Shown piece after piece: positions 1 to 7,264 of a DNA stretch of 16,220 nucleotides. A program made the position numbers and the translations under genes. Origin of the DNA: Chrysochromulina parva (Eukaryota > Haptophyta > Prymnesiales > Chrysochromulinaceae); contig PJAB01001221.1 of the NCBI GenBank assembly GCA_002887195.1, forward strand, positions 1 to 16,220, read 5' to 3'. Below the pieces are notes generated by a model. It made no database searches, was not told the DNA's origin, and saw only the letters and a program-made list of their open reading frames with translations. The stretch's first letter is position 1, and the number at the start of each line of letters is the position of its first letter.

Positions 1-3000
1 GCGATCTCCGCGGTGCCCAAGGCGCCGCTCGAGGGCCATCTCCATCTCGATCTCGATCTCGATCTCCATCTCCATCTCCATCTCCATCTCGAGGGCCATC
101 TCCATCGCTCGTACTTCGTCAAGCTGACCGTCCTCGACGTCGAGGTCTTGCGCTTCATGCTGCACGCGCCGATGGAACTCCTCCAAGCCGAGTACTGCCG
201 ATCGCGCCACGTCGCCCGCGTCGAACTGCACACGGAGGAGGGCGAGCTCATCCAGCCGGACTCCACGCCCGCGTCCCTGAAGCTACGCAACGGCTCCGTG
301 GTGCTCGCGATGGAGACCGTGGTGCTTGCTGTCTGGCCGACGACCAATGCCGATGGCCGTCCTCCCATCGAATCGGACGCGCTGCTCCTCTACTGGCCGA
401 AGAGCCGACCGCTCGACGAGGTGCTCACGGCGCTCGCGCGCAAATCGGGCCTCCCCGAGAAGCTGCTCTCCTTCTCGGACGCCTTTGGCATCGTCGCGCC
501 CGGTGCGACGCTCGCTTCGTTTCGCCCTGAACATAGGACGACGGAAGGCCTCGCTGCGTACTCGCTGACCGTCAGTGGCATTCCCGCAGAGGTGCTGTGC
601 AAGCTCACCACGATGGTGGCGAAGGAGGAGACGGTCGACGCTGGCGAGGACGTGGAGGCGGAGGAGCAAGCAGCGTCGCAAACGACGGAGGAGGCGGAGC
701 TAGAGGACGCTGTGGAGGAGATGGAGGACGTCGTGCAGGAGTTGGAGGAGCCGGCGGCGAGCCCGATGACGAAACCGGCCCAGGAGACGGCCGAGCAGGC
801 GCCGATCGAGGGCGGAGATGCGAACGCCGACGATGACAACAAGACCATCGAGCTCGAGGACCACGACGAGGCCGGCTCCGTGAACGCGGGCGAATCTGCG
901 GAAGTCGACAGTGACGTCGAGGGCGAGCAGGCGGTGACGAAGGTGGAGGGAGTGCCCGAGGGTGCCGAGCCGACGCACGTGCCGCTCCCCGTCGTGCCCA
1001 TCGCGGCCATTCAAGCTGGGCTCGAGTCGCTCGGAGTCAGGGTGGTGCCGCCGCTTGCGCAGAGTTTCACCTTCACACCACCCGATGCCACCTTCTCGTT
1101 CTCGATGCCCTCGCCGCCCGAGCCGAGCGCGCGCGTCGGCGACCACAGCATCGACGCAGGTGCGATCTCCGCGATTCCCAAGGCGCCGCTCAAGCCAGTG
1201 CCAGAGCGTGTGAAGAAGCCAACACCCACGCGTTCGTCGCCGCCTTCGCTCGAGGCAGTCCCCGATACGCGGAAGCTCCTGCAACGCGCGCTCGACCAGA
1301 GCGCACTCACCTCGAGCGCGCTTGCACAGTTCTCGACGCCGCCGAAGAAGTTTCGCACCTTCCCCTCGGCACGCACGCGATCGGCCGAGCCGTCGTCGCC
1401 AACTTCGAGGGCACGGACCGCGACGTCGCCCTCGCCGCCCTCGTCGCCCTCGTCGATCGATGAGGATGACATGGACGCGAGGTCCGCCGTGCTGATCAAT
1501 GCCATGGCTCTCAAGGACATGATCTCGGCACTCAAGCAAACCTTCCTCGACGTCGAGCCGCACGTGAGCCGTCTCGCCGATGAGATCGCACAGCTCTACA
1601 GGCTGCGTCCAGAAGGCTTCCACATGTTCGTCGAAGGCCCACTCCCCGACGAGTACGGCGAGCCCGAAGACACGCTCTTTTGCGTGCTTGCACGCTACGG
1701 CCGGCTCAATGCGCTGCGGCGTGTGATCGAGTGCGCGCGCAGCCTGCTCGAGCGCGATCCGCACCTCGATCAAGCTGGCAGGGACGGTGAGACGCCGCTC
1801 ATGCTCGCATGCAAGCGCGGCGACGTCGCTTGCGTCGAGGTGCTGCTCGAGAGCGGCGCATCACGGTGCGTTCGATTCGGCGGTCTCGACGCGCTGGCGC
1901 TCGGCTGGATGCGTGCCATGCAGTCGGCGACCTATGATGCTGACGGCAGAGGTGAGGGCGCGGTCTTCAGCTGCTACGACCTCGTCCAGAAGCACGACCT
2001 CGCACAGAACGATGCCAAGATCGAGGTTTACGACGATGCTTCGAAGCTCTTCAAGGCCGTTTCGAAGTTGACCATGTTCATTCCAGTATGCCTCGGACAA
2101 TCGGCTGACGAGGGCGGTCACTTCCCTTCGCTTCGGCTGTTTGCGACCATCCTCCGCTCGATCGTCGAAGAGCTCAATGCAATGGATATCTCCCCCGGCT
2201 TTCTCGACGCGAAGCGTTTCCTCTTTGTCCGTGGCGCCATCAGCGCACTGCAGCACTTGCAGAATGTGATCAATCGCGAGGACAGCCGGCTGTGCGAGCA
2301 GCTAGAGCAGGCGACGATCGCAGCCCTTGGGGCTGAGGCCGATGCAACGTCGTCCGACGAGATTCTCGCGAGCGTTGAGCGCGAATGTGGCGACGCTCTC
2401 AATGAGCTGCAAGAGTCTGCGACCCTCCATCTGAACGAAGCATACGAGAAGGTGCTCGACGAAGAACTCGACATCAAGGACATTGTGACGAAGGCGCTCA
2501 CTCAGCACGTCGAGTTCAGCGAGGAGCAGGTTCGAGTGCAAGAGGAAGCCGTGTCGGCAGTCGAGGGCATCAAGAAAGTGCGCGAGATCCGGCGCCAAGC
2601 TCAGGCGCGCGAGGTGAATCGACGCGAGCGTGAGGAGCGACGGCGCGTTCAGCAGGCTCTCGAGGTGGAGGCTCGCGAAAAGGAGCGGCGCGTCAAGGCC
2701 GAGGCTGAGGCGGCGCGCGCCCAGTCTGAGCAGGCAGCCGAGCTTGCCGCTGCGGCTTTGCTGGCTGAGGAGGAGGCGGAGGGCGCACACAAGCAGCAGC
2801 CGCAGAAAAAGATAGCGAGCATGAAAATCGAGGCCGAGCAGGCAGGGGCGAGCGAGGCAAGAGCGCCGGTAGCGAGTGCATCAGCGCCCGCGAGTGGCCT
2901 CGCTGAGGCGGACAACGAGGTGTTGGCGGCGGCTGGCGACGAGGGCGTCATGGGTCCCGCTCCTTCTGCCGCCGCCGACGTTGCGCTGCGTGTGGCCATG

Positions 3001-5478
3001 GCGGCTGCGCAGTACGAGGGCTTGATTGGTGCAATCGAGGAACACCAAGCACTCGCAAGCGAGGGTGTTTTGGCGGAGGCGATGGCGATGCACGAGCGCT
3101 TGCACAAGAAGCGCAAGCAGGAGAGGTCACACAGTCGCTGCAAGAGGTCTAGGGCGAGCCAGAAGCTGCGTCGCAAGCACGCGGCGGAGATGGAGATGCA
3201 AGCCAGCCTGTCGAGGCTGTCGCTGCAAGAGGTCACACAGTCGCCTCCTGCCGCAGGCTCAGCATCCACAGAAGCGGCGCCAGCATCGGAAGTCATTGAG
3301 GCTGAGAAGGTCGTGGAGGCGACAGTGGCGGCAGTGGCGGCCGTAGCGGAGGCGGCCGCCGCGGAGATGGCCGCCGCGGAGATGGCCGCGGCGACCGCGG
3401 CCGCAGCGGCTGAGCAGGCGACAAAGGAGGCCGAGAAGGCGGCGGTACGGGTAGCAGCGCTCAAGGCCGCCAAGGCGGAGGCCACGCGGGCAGCCAGGGC
3501 TCAGGCGGAGGCTGAGGTAATTAGGCAAGGAGCGGAGGCAGAGAGGGCACAGGCAGAGAGGGCAGAGGCTGAGAGGGAGGAGGCGGAGAGGGTGGAGGCG
3601 GAGAGGGCGGAGGCGGAGAGGGCTGCGAAGCTGTTCAGTCTCGCTGTGGATCAGGGCGATGCCGCGGCGCAGTGCGGACTTGGAGCCATGTACCTTGTCG
3701 GACGCGGTGTGGCCCAAGATGATAAGCGGGCTGCGGCGCTGTTCAAGCTCGCTGCGGACAAGGGCGATGCCGTGGCGCAGTACGCACTTGGACTCATGCA
3801 CCGTGACGGACGCGGTGTGGCCCAAGATGATAAGCGGGCTGTGGCGCTGTTCAAGCTCGCTGCGGACAAGGGCGATGCCGCGGCGCAGGGCTATCTTGGA
3901 ATGATGCACTATGAGGGACGCGGTGTGGCCCAAGATGACAAGCGGGCTGCGGCGCTGTTCAAGCTCGCTGCGGACCAGGGCTATGCCGCAGCGCAGTGCT
4001 CACTTGGACTCATGCACCGTGACGGACGCGGTGTGGCCCAAGATGACAAGCGGGCTGCGGCGCTGTTCAAGCTCGCTGCGGACCAGGGCAATGCCTCAGC
4101 GCAGGGCGCACTTGGAGCCATGCACCGTGACGGATGCGGTGTGGCCCAAGATGATAAGCGGGCCGCAGAGCTGTTCCAGCTCGCTGCGGACCAGGGTGAT
4201 GCCGCAGCGCAGCACGAACTTGGAGTCATGCACCATGAGGGACTCGGAGTGGCCCAAGATGATAAGCGTGCTGCGGCGCTGTTCAAGCTCGCTGCGGACC
4301 AGGGCGATGCCTCAGCGCAGTGCGCACTTGGAGGCATGCACCGTGAGGGTCTCGGTGTGGCCCAAGATGATAAGCGTGCTGCGGCGCTGTTCCAGCTCGC
4401 TGCGGACCAGGGCTATGCTCCGGCGCAGTGCTCACTTGGAGACATGCACCGTGAGGGACGCGGTGTGGCCCAAGATGATAAGCGGGCGGCAGAGCTGTTC
4501 AAGCTCGCTGCGGACCAGGGCGATGCCTGGGCGCTCTGCCAACTTGGATTCATAGCTGCGACTCAGCACATCGCCTCATCATGCGCGGCAGCAGCGTCCA
4601 GTGCAGGTGTCACGTCCGTCGTGGCTGGCGGCGCTCGAGGCAGCCTCTCACGCGAGGACGAACAGGCCCGCGCTGACGCGATGATGGCACGCCTGATCGC
4701 TGAAGAGGAAGCGAGAGCCAAAGCGGAGGCCGCGAAGGCGTCCAAGAAGGCGAAGAAGAAGGCGAAAAAGGGTAGAGCGGCGACCACAGCCGCAGGCGAG
4801 GCGGGCATCGGCTTGTCGGCGTCGCAGTCAGAGCCGACGGAAGCGGAGTTGGTGGCAGAAGAGAAGATCGAGGAGCCTGCGGCAGAGGAATTGGCGATGG
4901 CGGCACCAGCACCAGCATCGGAGGCCGTTGAGGCTGAGGAGGACGTGGAGGCGACCGCAGCAGCAGTGGCAGCCGCAGCGGAGGCGGCCGCGGCTACAGC
5001 GGCTGAGGCGGCTGCGGCGACGGAGGCGGAGAGGGAGGAGGCGGAGAGGGCGGAGGCGGAGAGGGTTGAGGTGGAGCGCGCGACGGCTCTGGCCGTGGCA
5101 GAGAACGCTGGCCGCGGCGGGCGAGGGGGGCGAGGGGGGCGTGGAGGGCGCGGTGGGCGCGGCCCGACTACCGTGCATCCGCCGCCTCCTGCCCCTGCGC
5201 CACCAACAGCCCCAGCACTGGCTGCAGGTTTGATGCCAGCGGAGAGGCATCTGACGCTCGCCGACGTGGGCAACATCACCGGCCGTGTGCTCGACGAGGC
5301 GCCCGAATCGTCCATCGGTGGCCAGACCACGTGCATCGTGTGCATGGTGGGGCCCAAGTCGCACCTTGCGGTGCCGTGTGGCCATCAGCTCGCGTGCGAG
5401 CGCTGCACGGCCAAGATGAAGATTTGCCCGTACTGTCGCGAGCCCGTCCAGTTTTGGCTGCTGCAACGGTTGGTGTAA
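1..5478 (+). CDS. Giant multidomain RING-finger protein (SUMO-like, ankyrin, Sel1, RING), 5' partial
   Basis: The frame is open from the first base, so the true start lies upstream; the first in-window ATG is at 157. Residues are counted from the codon at 13. After a His/Leu/Asp hexamer tract come a SUMO-like segment (about 34-105, with the YC-x-R helix pattern and a LRNGSVVLAM strand) and a second, weaker one (122-188). Then follow an acidic linker (205-312), a Ser/Pro linker, ankyrin-type repeats (552-636, GETPLMLACKRGD), a helical region with an Arg/Glu coiled coil near 850-930, Ala/Glu-rich blocks, eight full Sel1 repeats plus a partial ninth (1204-1516), Lys-rich helices and an RGG-like run. 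A C-terminal C3HC4 RING (Cys1774, 1777, 1789, His1791, Cys1795, 1798, 1805, 1808) ends 13 residues before the TAA. Known: this RING spacing is that of IAP/MDM2-type E3 ligases, and Sel1 and ankyrin repeats bind proteins. Inferred: a cytosolic or nuclear ubiquitin ligase with a scaffold for substrates. RING and Sel1 are certain; the SUMO-like calls are weaker. Confidence 0.9.
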   Translation, partial: AISAVPKAPLEGHLHLDLDLDLHLHLHLHLEGHLHRSYFVKLTVLDVEVLRFMLHAPMELLQAEYCRSRHVARVELHTEEGELIQPDSTPASLKLRNGSVVLAMETVVLAVWPTTNADGRPPIESDALLLYWPKSRPLDEVLTALARKSGLPEKLLSFSDAFGIVAPGATLASFRPEHRTTEGLAAYSLTVSGIPAEVLCKLTTMVAKEETVDAGEDVEAEEQAASQTTEEAELEDAVEEMEDVVQELEEPAASPMTKPAQETAEQAPIEGGDANADDDNKTIELEDHDEAGSVNAGESAEVDSDVEGEQAVTKVEGVPEGAEPTHVPLPVVPIAAIQAGLESLGVRVVPPLAQSFTFTPPDATFSFSMPSPPEPSARVGDHSIDAGAISAIPKAPLKPVPERVKKPTPTRSSPPSLEAVPDTRKLLQRALDQSALTSSALAQFSTPPKKFRTFPSARTRSAEPSSPTSRARTATSPSPPSSPSSIDEDDMDARSAVLINAMALKDMISALKQTFLDVEPHVSRLADEIAQLYRLRPEGFHMFVEGPLPDEYGEPEDTLFCVLARYGRLNALRRVIECARSLLERDPHLDQAGRDGETPLMLACKRGDVACVEVLLESGASRCVRFGGLDALALGWMRAMQSATYDADGRGEGAVFSCYDLVQKHDLAQNDAKIEVYDDASKLFKAVSKLTMFIPVCLGQSADEGGHFPSLRLFATILRSIVEELNAMDISPGFLDAKRFLFVRGAISALQHLQNVINREDSRLCEQLEQATIAALGAEADATSSDEILASVERECGDALNELQESATLHLNEAYEKVLDEELDIKDIVTKALTQHVEFSEEQVRVQEEAVSAVEGIKKVREIRRQAQAREVNRREREERRRVQQALEVEAREKERRVKAEAEAARAQSEQAAELAAAALLAEEEAEGAHKQQPQKKIASMKIEAEQAGASEARAPVASASAPASGLAEADNEVLAAAGDEGVMGPAPSAAADVALRVAMAAAQYEGLIGAIEEHQALASEGVLAEAMAMHERLHKKRKQERSHSRCKRSRASQKLRRKHAAEMEMQASLSRLSLQEVTQSPPAAGSASTEAAPASEVIEAEKVVEATVAAVAAVAEAAAAEMAAAEMAAATAAAAAEQATKEAEKAAVRVAALKAAKAEATRAARAQAEAEVIRQGAEAERAQAERAEAEREEAERVEAERAEAERAAKLFSLAVDQGDAAAQCGLGAMYLVGRGVAQDDKRAAALFKLAADKGDAVAQYALGLMHRDGRGVAQDDKRAVALFKLAADKGDAAAQGYLGMMHYEGRGVAQDDKRAAALFKLAADQGYAAAQCSLGLMHRDGRGVAQDDKRAAALFKLAADQGNASAQGALGAMHRDGCGVAQDDKRAAELFQLAADQGDAAAQHELGVMHHEGLGVAQDDKRAAALFKLAADQGDASAQCALGGMHREGLGVAQDDKRAAALFQLAADQGYAPAQCSLGDMHREGRGVAQDDKRAAELFKLAADQGDAWALCQLGFIAATQHIASSCAAAASSAGVTSVVAGGARGSLSREDEQARADAMMARLIAEEEARAKAEAAKASKKAKKKAKKGRAATTAAGEAGIGLSASQSEPTEAELVAEEKIEEPAAEELAMAAPAPASEAVEAEEDVEATAAAVAAAAEAAAATAAEAAAATEAEREEAERAEAERVEVERATALAVAENAGRGGRGGRGGRGGRGGRGPTTVHPPPPAPAPPTAPALAAGLMPAERHLTLADVGNITGRVLDEAPESSIGGQTTCIVCMVGPKSHLAVPCGHQLACERCTAKMKICPYCREPVQFWLLQRLV
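28..106 (+). repeat. In-frame hexanucleotide microsatellite (ATCTCC/ATCTCG)n coding for His-Leu and Asp-Leu
   Basis: Units of catctc and gatctc run in frame and encode alternating HL and DL dipeptides. The tract is bounded by two exact copies of a 19-base segment starting ctcgagggccat (28-46 and 88-106), 60 bases apart, so it looks like one slippage-prone unit copied as a block. It precedes the first SUMO-like segment and probably forms an unstructured or amphipathic leader. Confidence 0.9.
1162..1191 (+). repeat. Second copy of the 30-base segment found at 1-30, in the same frame
   Basis: Bases 1-30 and 1162-1191 match at 28 of 30 positions, and both read AISA(V/I)PKAPL in the reading frame of the large gene. 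The copies are 1161 bases (387 codons) apart. Either the gene contains a larger duplicated unit whose first copy lies mostly left of the window, or the region at the left edge arose by recombination between the copies. Confidence 0.85.
3280..3640 (+). repeat. Ala/Glu-rich block 5' of the Sel1 array, duplicated at 4903-5082
   Basis: This stretch encodes PASEVIEAEKVVEA, then an alanine-rich run and AEREEAERVEAERAEAER. A similar order (PASEAVEAEEDVEA, alanines, EREEAERAEAERVEVER) recurs at 4903-5082 just after the Sel1 array and its Lys-rich linker. The shared bases around gcatcgga and gaggctga argue for a DNA-level duplication and not only for similar composition. The protein is predicted to be helical. 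Confidence 0.7.
3622..4560 (+). repeat. Sel1-type repeat array, 108-base (36-residue) units
   Basis: Eight full units and a partial ninth follow each other without a single insertion or deletion; the ninth begins exactly 8 x 108 bases after the first. Each reads A-A-x-LF-x-LAAD-(K/Q)-G-x-A-x-AQ-x-x-LG-x-MH-x-(D/E)G-x-GVAQDDKR. The GVAQDDKR block is identical in all eight full units, and nucleotide identity is high. This fits Sel1-like repeats, which build an alpha-solenoid. The ninth unit loses the pattern after QLGF and passes into an Ala/Ser linker. Confidence 0.95.
4903..5082 (+). repeat. Ala/Glu-rich block 3' of the Sel1 array, partner of 3280-3640
   Basis: This is the shorter partner of the block upstream of the array. 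It lacks the AAEM doublet and much of the Lys/Ala helix seen in the first copy. Together the two copies bracket the Sel1 solenoid and the Lys-rich linker (SKKAKKKAKKG). Confidence 0.7.
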
Positions 5479-5682
5479 AGCTTGAGGTGGAGTTGGGCGG
5501 TTTGAAATTGCGCGTGTCGAAAGCGGAATACCGTTTGGCCCTGGTGGTGTGCAACATCGTCGTTTGCATGCAATCTAAAACGGAACGGCATTTTACGACG
5601 TGACACAGGTGCTCTTCACACGATTTAGGAACAGCAGCAGTGCACGCATGATCACGATTTACTTACGTTTGGGGCGAGCTAG
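5479..5682. other. Spacer with no recognised feature
   Basis: This stretch holds the 3' flank of the RING gene. I see no coding signal, RNA gene or clear repeat. It is less GC-rich than the genes on either side. Confidence 0.5.
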
Positions 5683-5966
5683 TTGTCATGCAAGCGCGAG
5701 CTCCCCCGAAGCCCGATCCACCGCAAAACTTGTTTCACGCGTCGCGAGTACAATGTCCTCATCGACCAAGTGCTTGCGGACTCGGAGGTGCGATCTCGCG
5801 TGGATGAGCTCTACTGGGAGCACGAGGTCCACACGTCGCCGATGATCCACCAGGGGTGGGGCGCTCACAGCTGGCCGAACGAGACGCTGCCTCGCACAGA
5901 GCTATGAACTCTTCAGACTTCACGCGCTTGCGAGAGCTCGGGATCCGTGCACATTCGTGGGTTTGA
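5683..5966 (+). pseudogene. Frameshifted 3' remnant of an uncharacterised algal protein gene
   Basis: The open stretch 5683-5907 has no ATG at its head: a TAG stands at 5680-5682 and the first codon is TTG. It nevertheless reads as convincing protein: NVLIDQVLADSEV, then VDELYWEHEVHTSPM and HQGWG, with GC-rich third positions. The likeness continues after the TGA in other frames: SYELFRL at about 5900 in the next frame, then LRELGIRAHSWV followed by TGA (5964-5966) in the third frame. Two extra single bases, near 5900 and 5921, would explain this. From memory, a family of uncharacterised algal proteins has a DE(F/L)(F/Y)xEHHV...WG...LF..LR..GIRAHSW ending; I cannot name it. No upstream part of the gene is visible. 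It could also be a 3' exon with assembly errors. Confidence 0.55.
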
Positions 5967-6095
5967 GAGCATAACGACAAGAGGAGTTGGAAATGGTGAC
6001 TATCTTTTGAGTTGAAAGTCAATGCTTTGACGGCTGTCGGTCCTCGCCCCCGGCTGGTCGGCCGGTGTCGCTTCCGTTCTGAGTCCTGACGCACC

Positions 6096-6097
<2 letters not shown>

Positions 6098-6133
<36 letters not shown>
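6098..6133 (+). repeat. (TC)18 dinucleotide microsatellite
   Basis: A pure 36-base TC run ends two bases before the stop codon of the minus-strand TPR gene. On that gene's strand it is a (GA)18 tract at the very start of the 3' untranslated region. The spacer 5967-6097 to its left holds nothing I can identify. Confidence 0.97.
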
Positions 6134-6134
<1 letters not shown>

Positions 6135-6136
<2 letters not shown>

Positions 6137-6941
6137 ATATCGCGTCGATCCCGTCGTACCCAATCTCGTCACGGATCTGGCACGCCTTCTGCGCCCACGT
6201 CACCAGCACCTCCGCATCCTCCTCGTCGATCTGGTACACATTCGCCAGCAGTTGCACGCTCACGCCGCCGGGCCGCGTCATCATGTCCGCAAGTTCCGCA
6301 GAGAGCTCTTTATTGCCGTGCAAGCCGTTGCGCTTGATGATCTCCTCGAAGCGCACGCGCAGCTGCTCAATGCCCTTGGCCGCCGCGTCTTCCACGCGCT
6401 CCTCGAACGTCTCCGCGGCCACCCGATCCACCTCAAGCCGTTTCTCACGCAACATCTGGCGCTCTGCCGCGAGTTGCTCCGCACCGAGGCCCGCGTCGGC
6501 CAGGATCTTGGCGCTGTCCTGCTGCAGCTCCGGCGCGATGAGTGCTTCAAGGTCTGCCTCCGCAGCCGCCCACGCCTTCAGCGCCTTGTGGCACTGGTGC
6601 CGCCGCCAGAGCGCCTTGGCGTTCCACGCGTCGATCTTGAGTGCCTCGTCGAGGTCATGGATGGCGCGCCGCCAGAACTGCATGGAGAGCAGCGCCTGGC
6701 CGCGATTGCTATGCAGCGTCACAGTCGCGCGCTGCACGATTGGCACATCGACCGCGCGCATCGGCTTGCCGTCCGCCTGCGCAAGCGCGTCAAGCCCGCG
6801 CTGCCACGCCTCGAGCGCCTCCGTGTGCCGTTTCGCCTTGTAAGCGGTGTTGCCCTCCTCACGCTGCGAGTCTACGTACGCCATCAGGTGCTCCACATTG
6901 ACCACGGCCACGTCGACGTGCTCCGTCTCGGTTTCGTCCAT
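6135..6941 (-). CDS. TPR-domain protein, 268 residues
   Basis: I chose the ATG at 6941 because it lies in a GCCATGG context and is directly followed by an acidic N-terminus and the TPR fold. An in-frame ATG at 7130 would add 63 Arg/Ser-rich residues that look like translated leader. Three TPR motifs are visible: about 24-57 (REEGNTAYKAKRHTEALEAW), 73-106 (LHSNRGQALLSMQFWRRAIHDLDEALKID) and 107-140. A charged coiled-coil helix (155-205) and a C-terminal domain (206-268) without tryptophan-rich or catalytic signature follow. Known: such three-TPR units often bind chaperone C-termini, but the clamp residues cannot be judged here. Inferred role: protein-binding adaptor in the cytosol, with no signal peptide seen. 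The stop TGA abuts the GA/TC microsatellite. Confidence 0.88.
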
Positions 6942-7264
6942 GGCTTCCGAGCGATGCGGCCGGAGGAGAGGCCACGCGCGAGTGCGAGAACTCCTCAGCG
7001 AGCCCTTCCTCCGCGGTGTGAACAGCTTTTTTGAACAGCGCAGACGGAAAAGCGAGCGTCTCGTGCGGCCCCTCGTTCGATATGTTGGTGGCCCAGCGCG
7101 AAAGCTTACCGGTACCAGGGAGGAACCCATGGAGCAACGCCTTCACGAAGAAGAGCGCAAAGTGAGAGCATCTTTAGCGGCGCTTTAAAAGTGAAACTGA
7201 CGTACGGTACCGATTAAAAGACACCGGGGGGAGCCGTGGTAGACACTATTCGCCCACGATGTAC
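6942..7264 (-). other. Intergenic region between TenA and the TPR gene
   Basis: It should hold the TenA 3' end and the leader of the TPR gene, both on the minus strand. The frame upstream of 6941 stays open to an ATG at 7130, but its composition does not look like protein. A GTAAGC donor-like site lies at 7109-7104 on the minus strand, with an AG just before the chosen ATG, so a leader intron is possible but unproven. The motif ggtacc occurs near 7110 and near 7205. Nothing else was recognised. Confidence 0.4.

Noticed and set aside
2649..3485. Minus-strand Ala/Ser-rich open frame, and similar ones at 390-1010 and 4563-5357
   Set aside because: Antisense of Glu/Ala-rich coding sequence of the RING gene; composition only, no motif.
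3659..4555. Open frames with repeats of WPKMISGLRRCSSSLR on the plus strand and related repeats on the minus strand
   Set aside because: They are frame-shifted or antisense readings of the Sel1 array, whose true frame gives a recognised repeat family and joins the RING domain.
3622..4560. Regular 108-base repeats considered as a CRISPR or satellite array
   Set aside because: There are no unique spacers; the units are fully coding and match Sel1 repeats.
6252..7034. Plus-strand 260-codon open frame with His/Leu/Arg-rich product
   Set aside because: Antisense to the TPR gene, which has clear motifs on the minus strand.
6942..7130. N-terminal extension of the TPR protein to the ATG at 7130
   Set aside because: The extra 63 residues are Arg/Ser-rich without a clear targeting pattern, while the ATG at 6941 has an ideal context.
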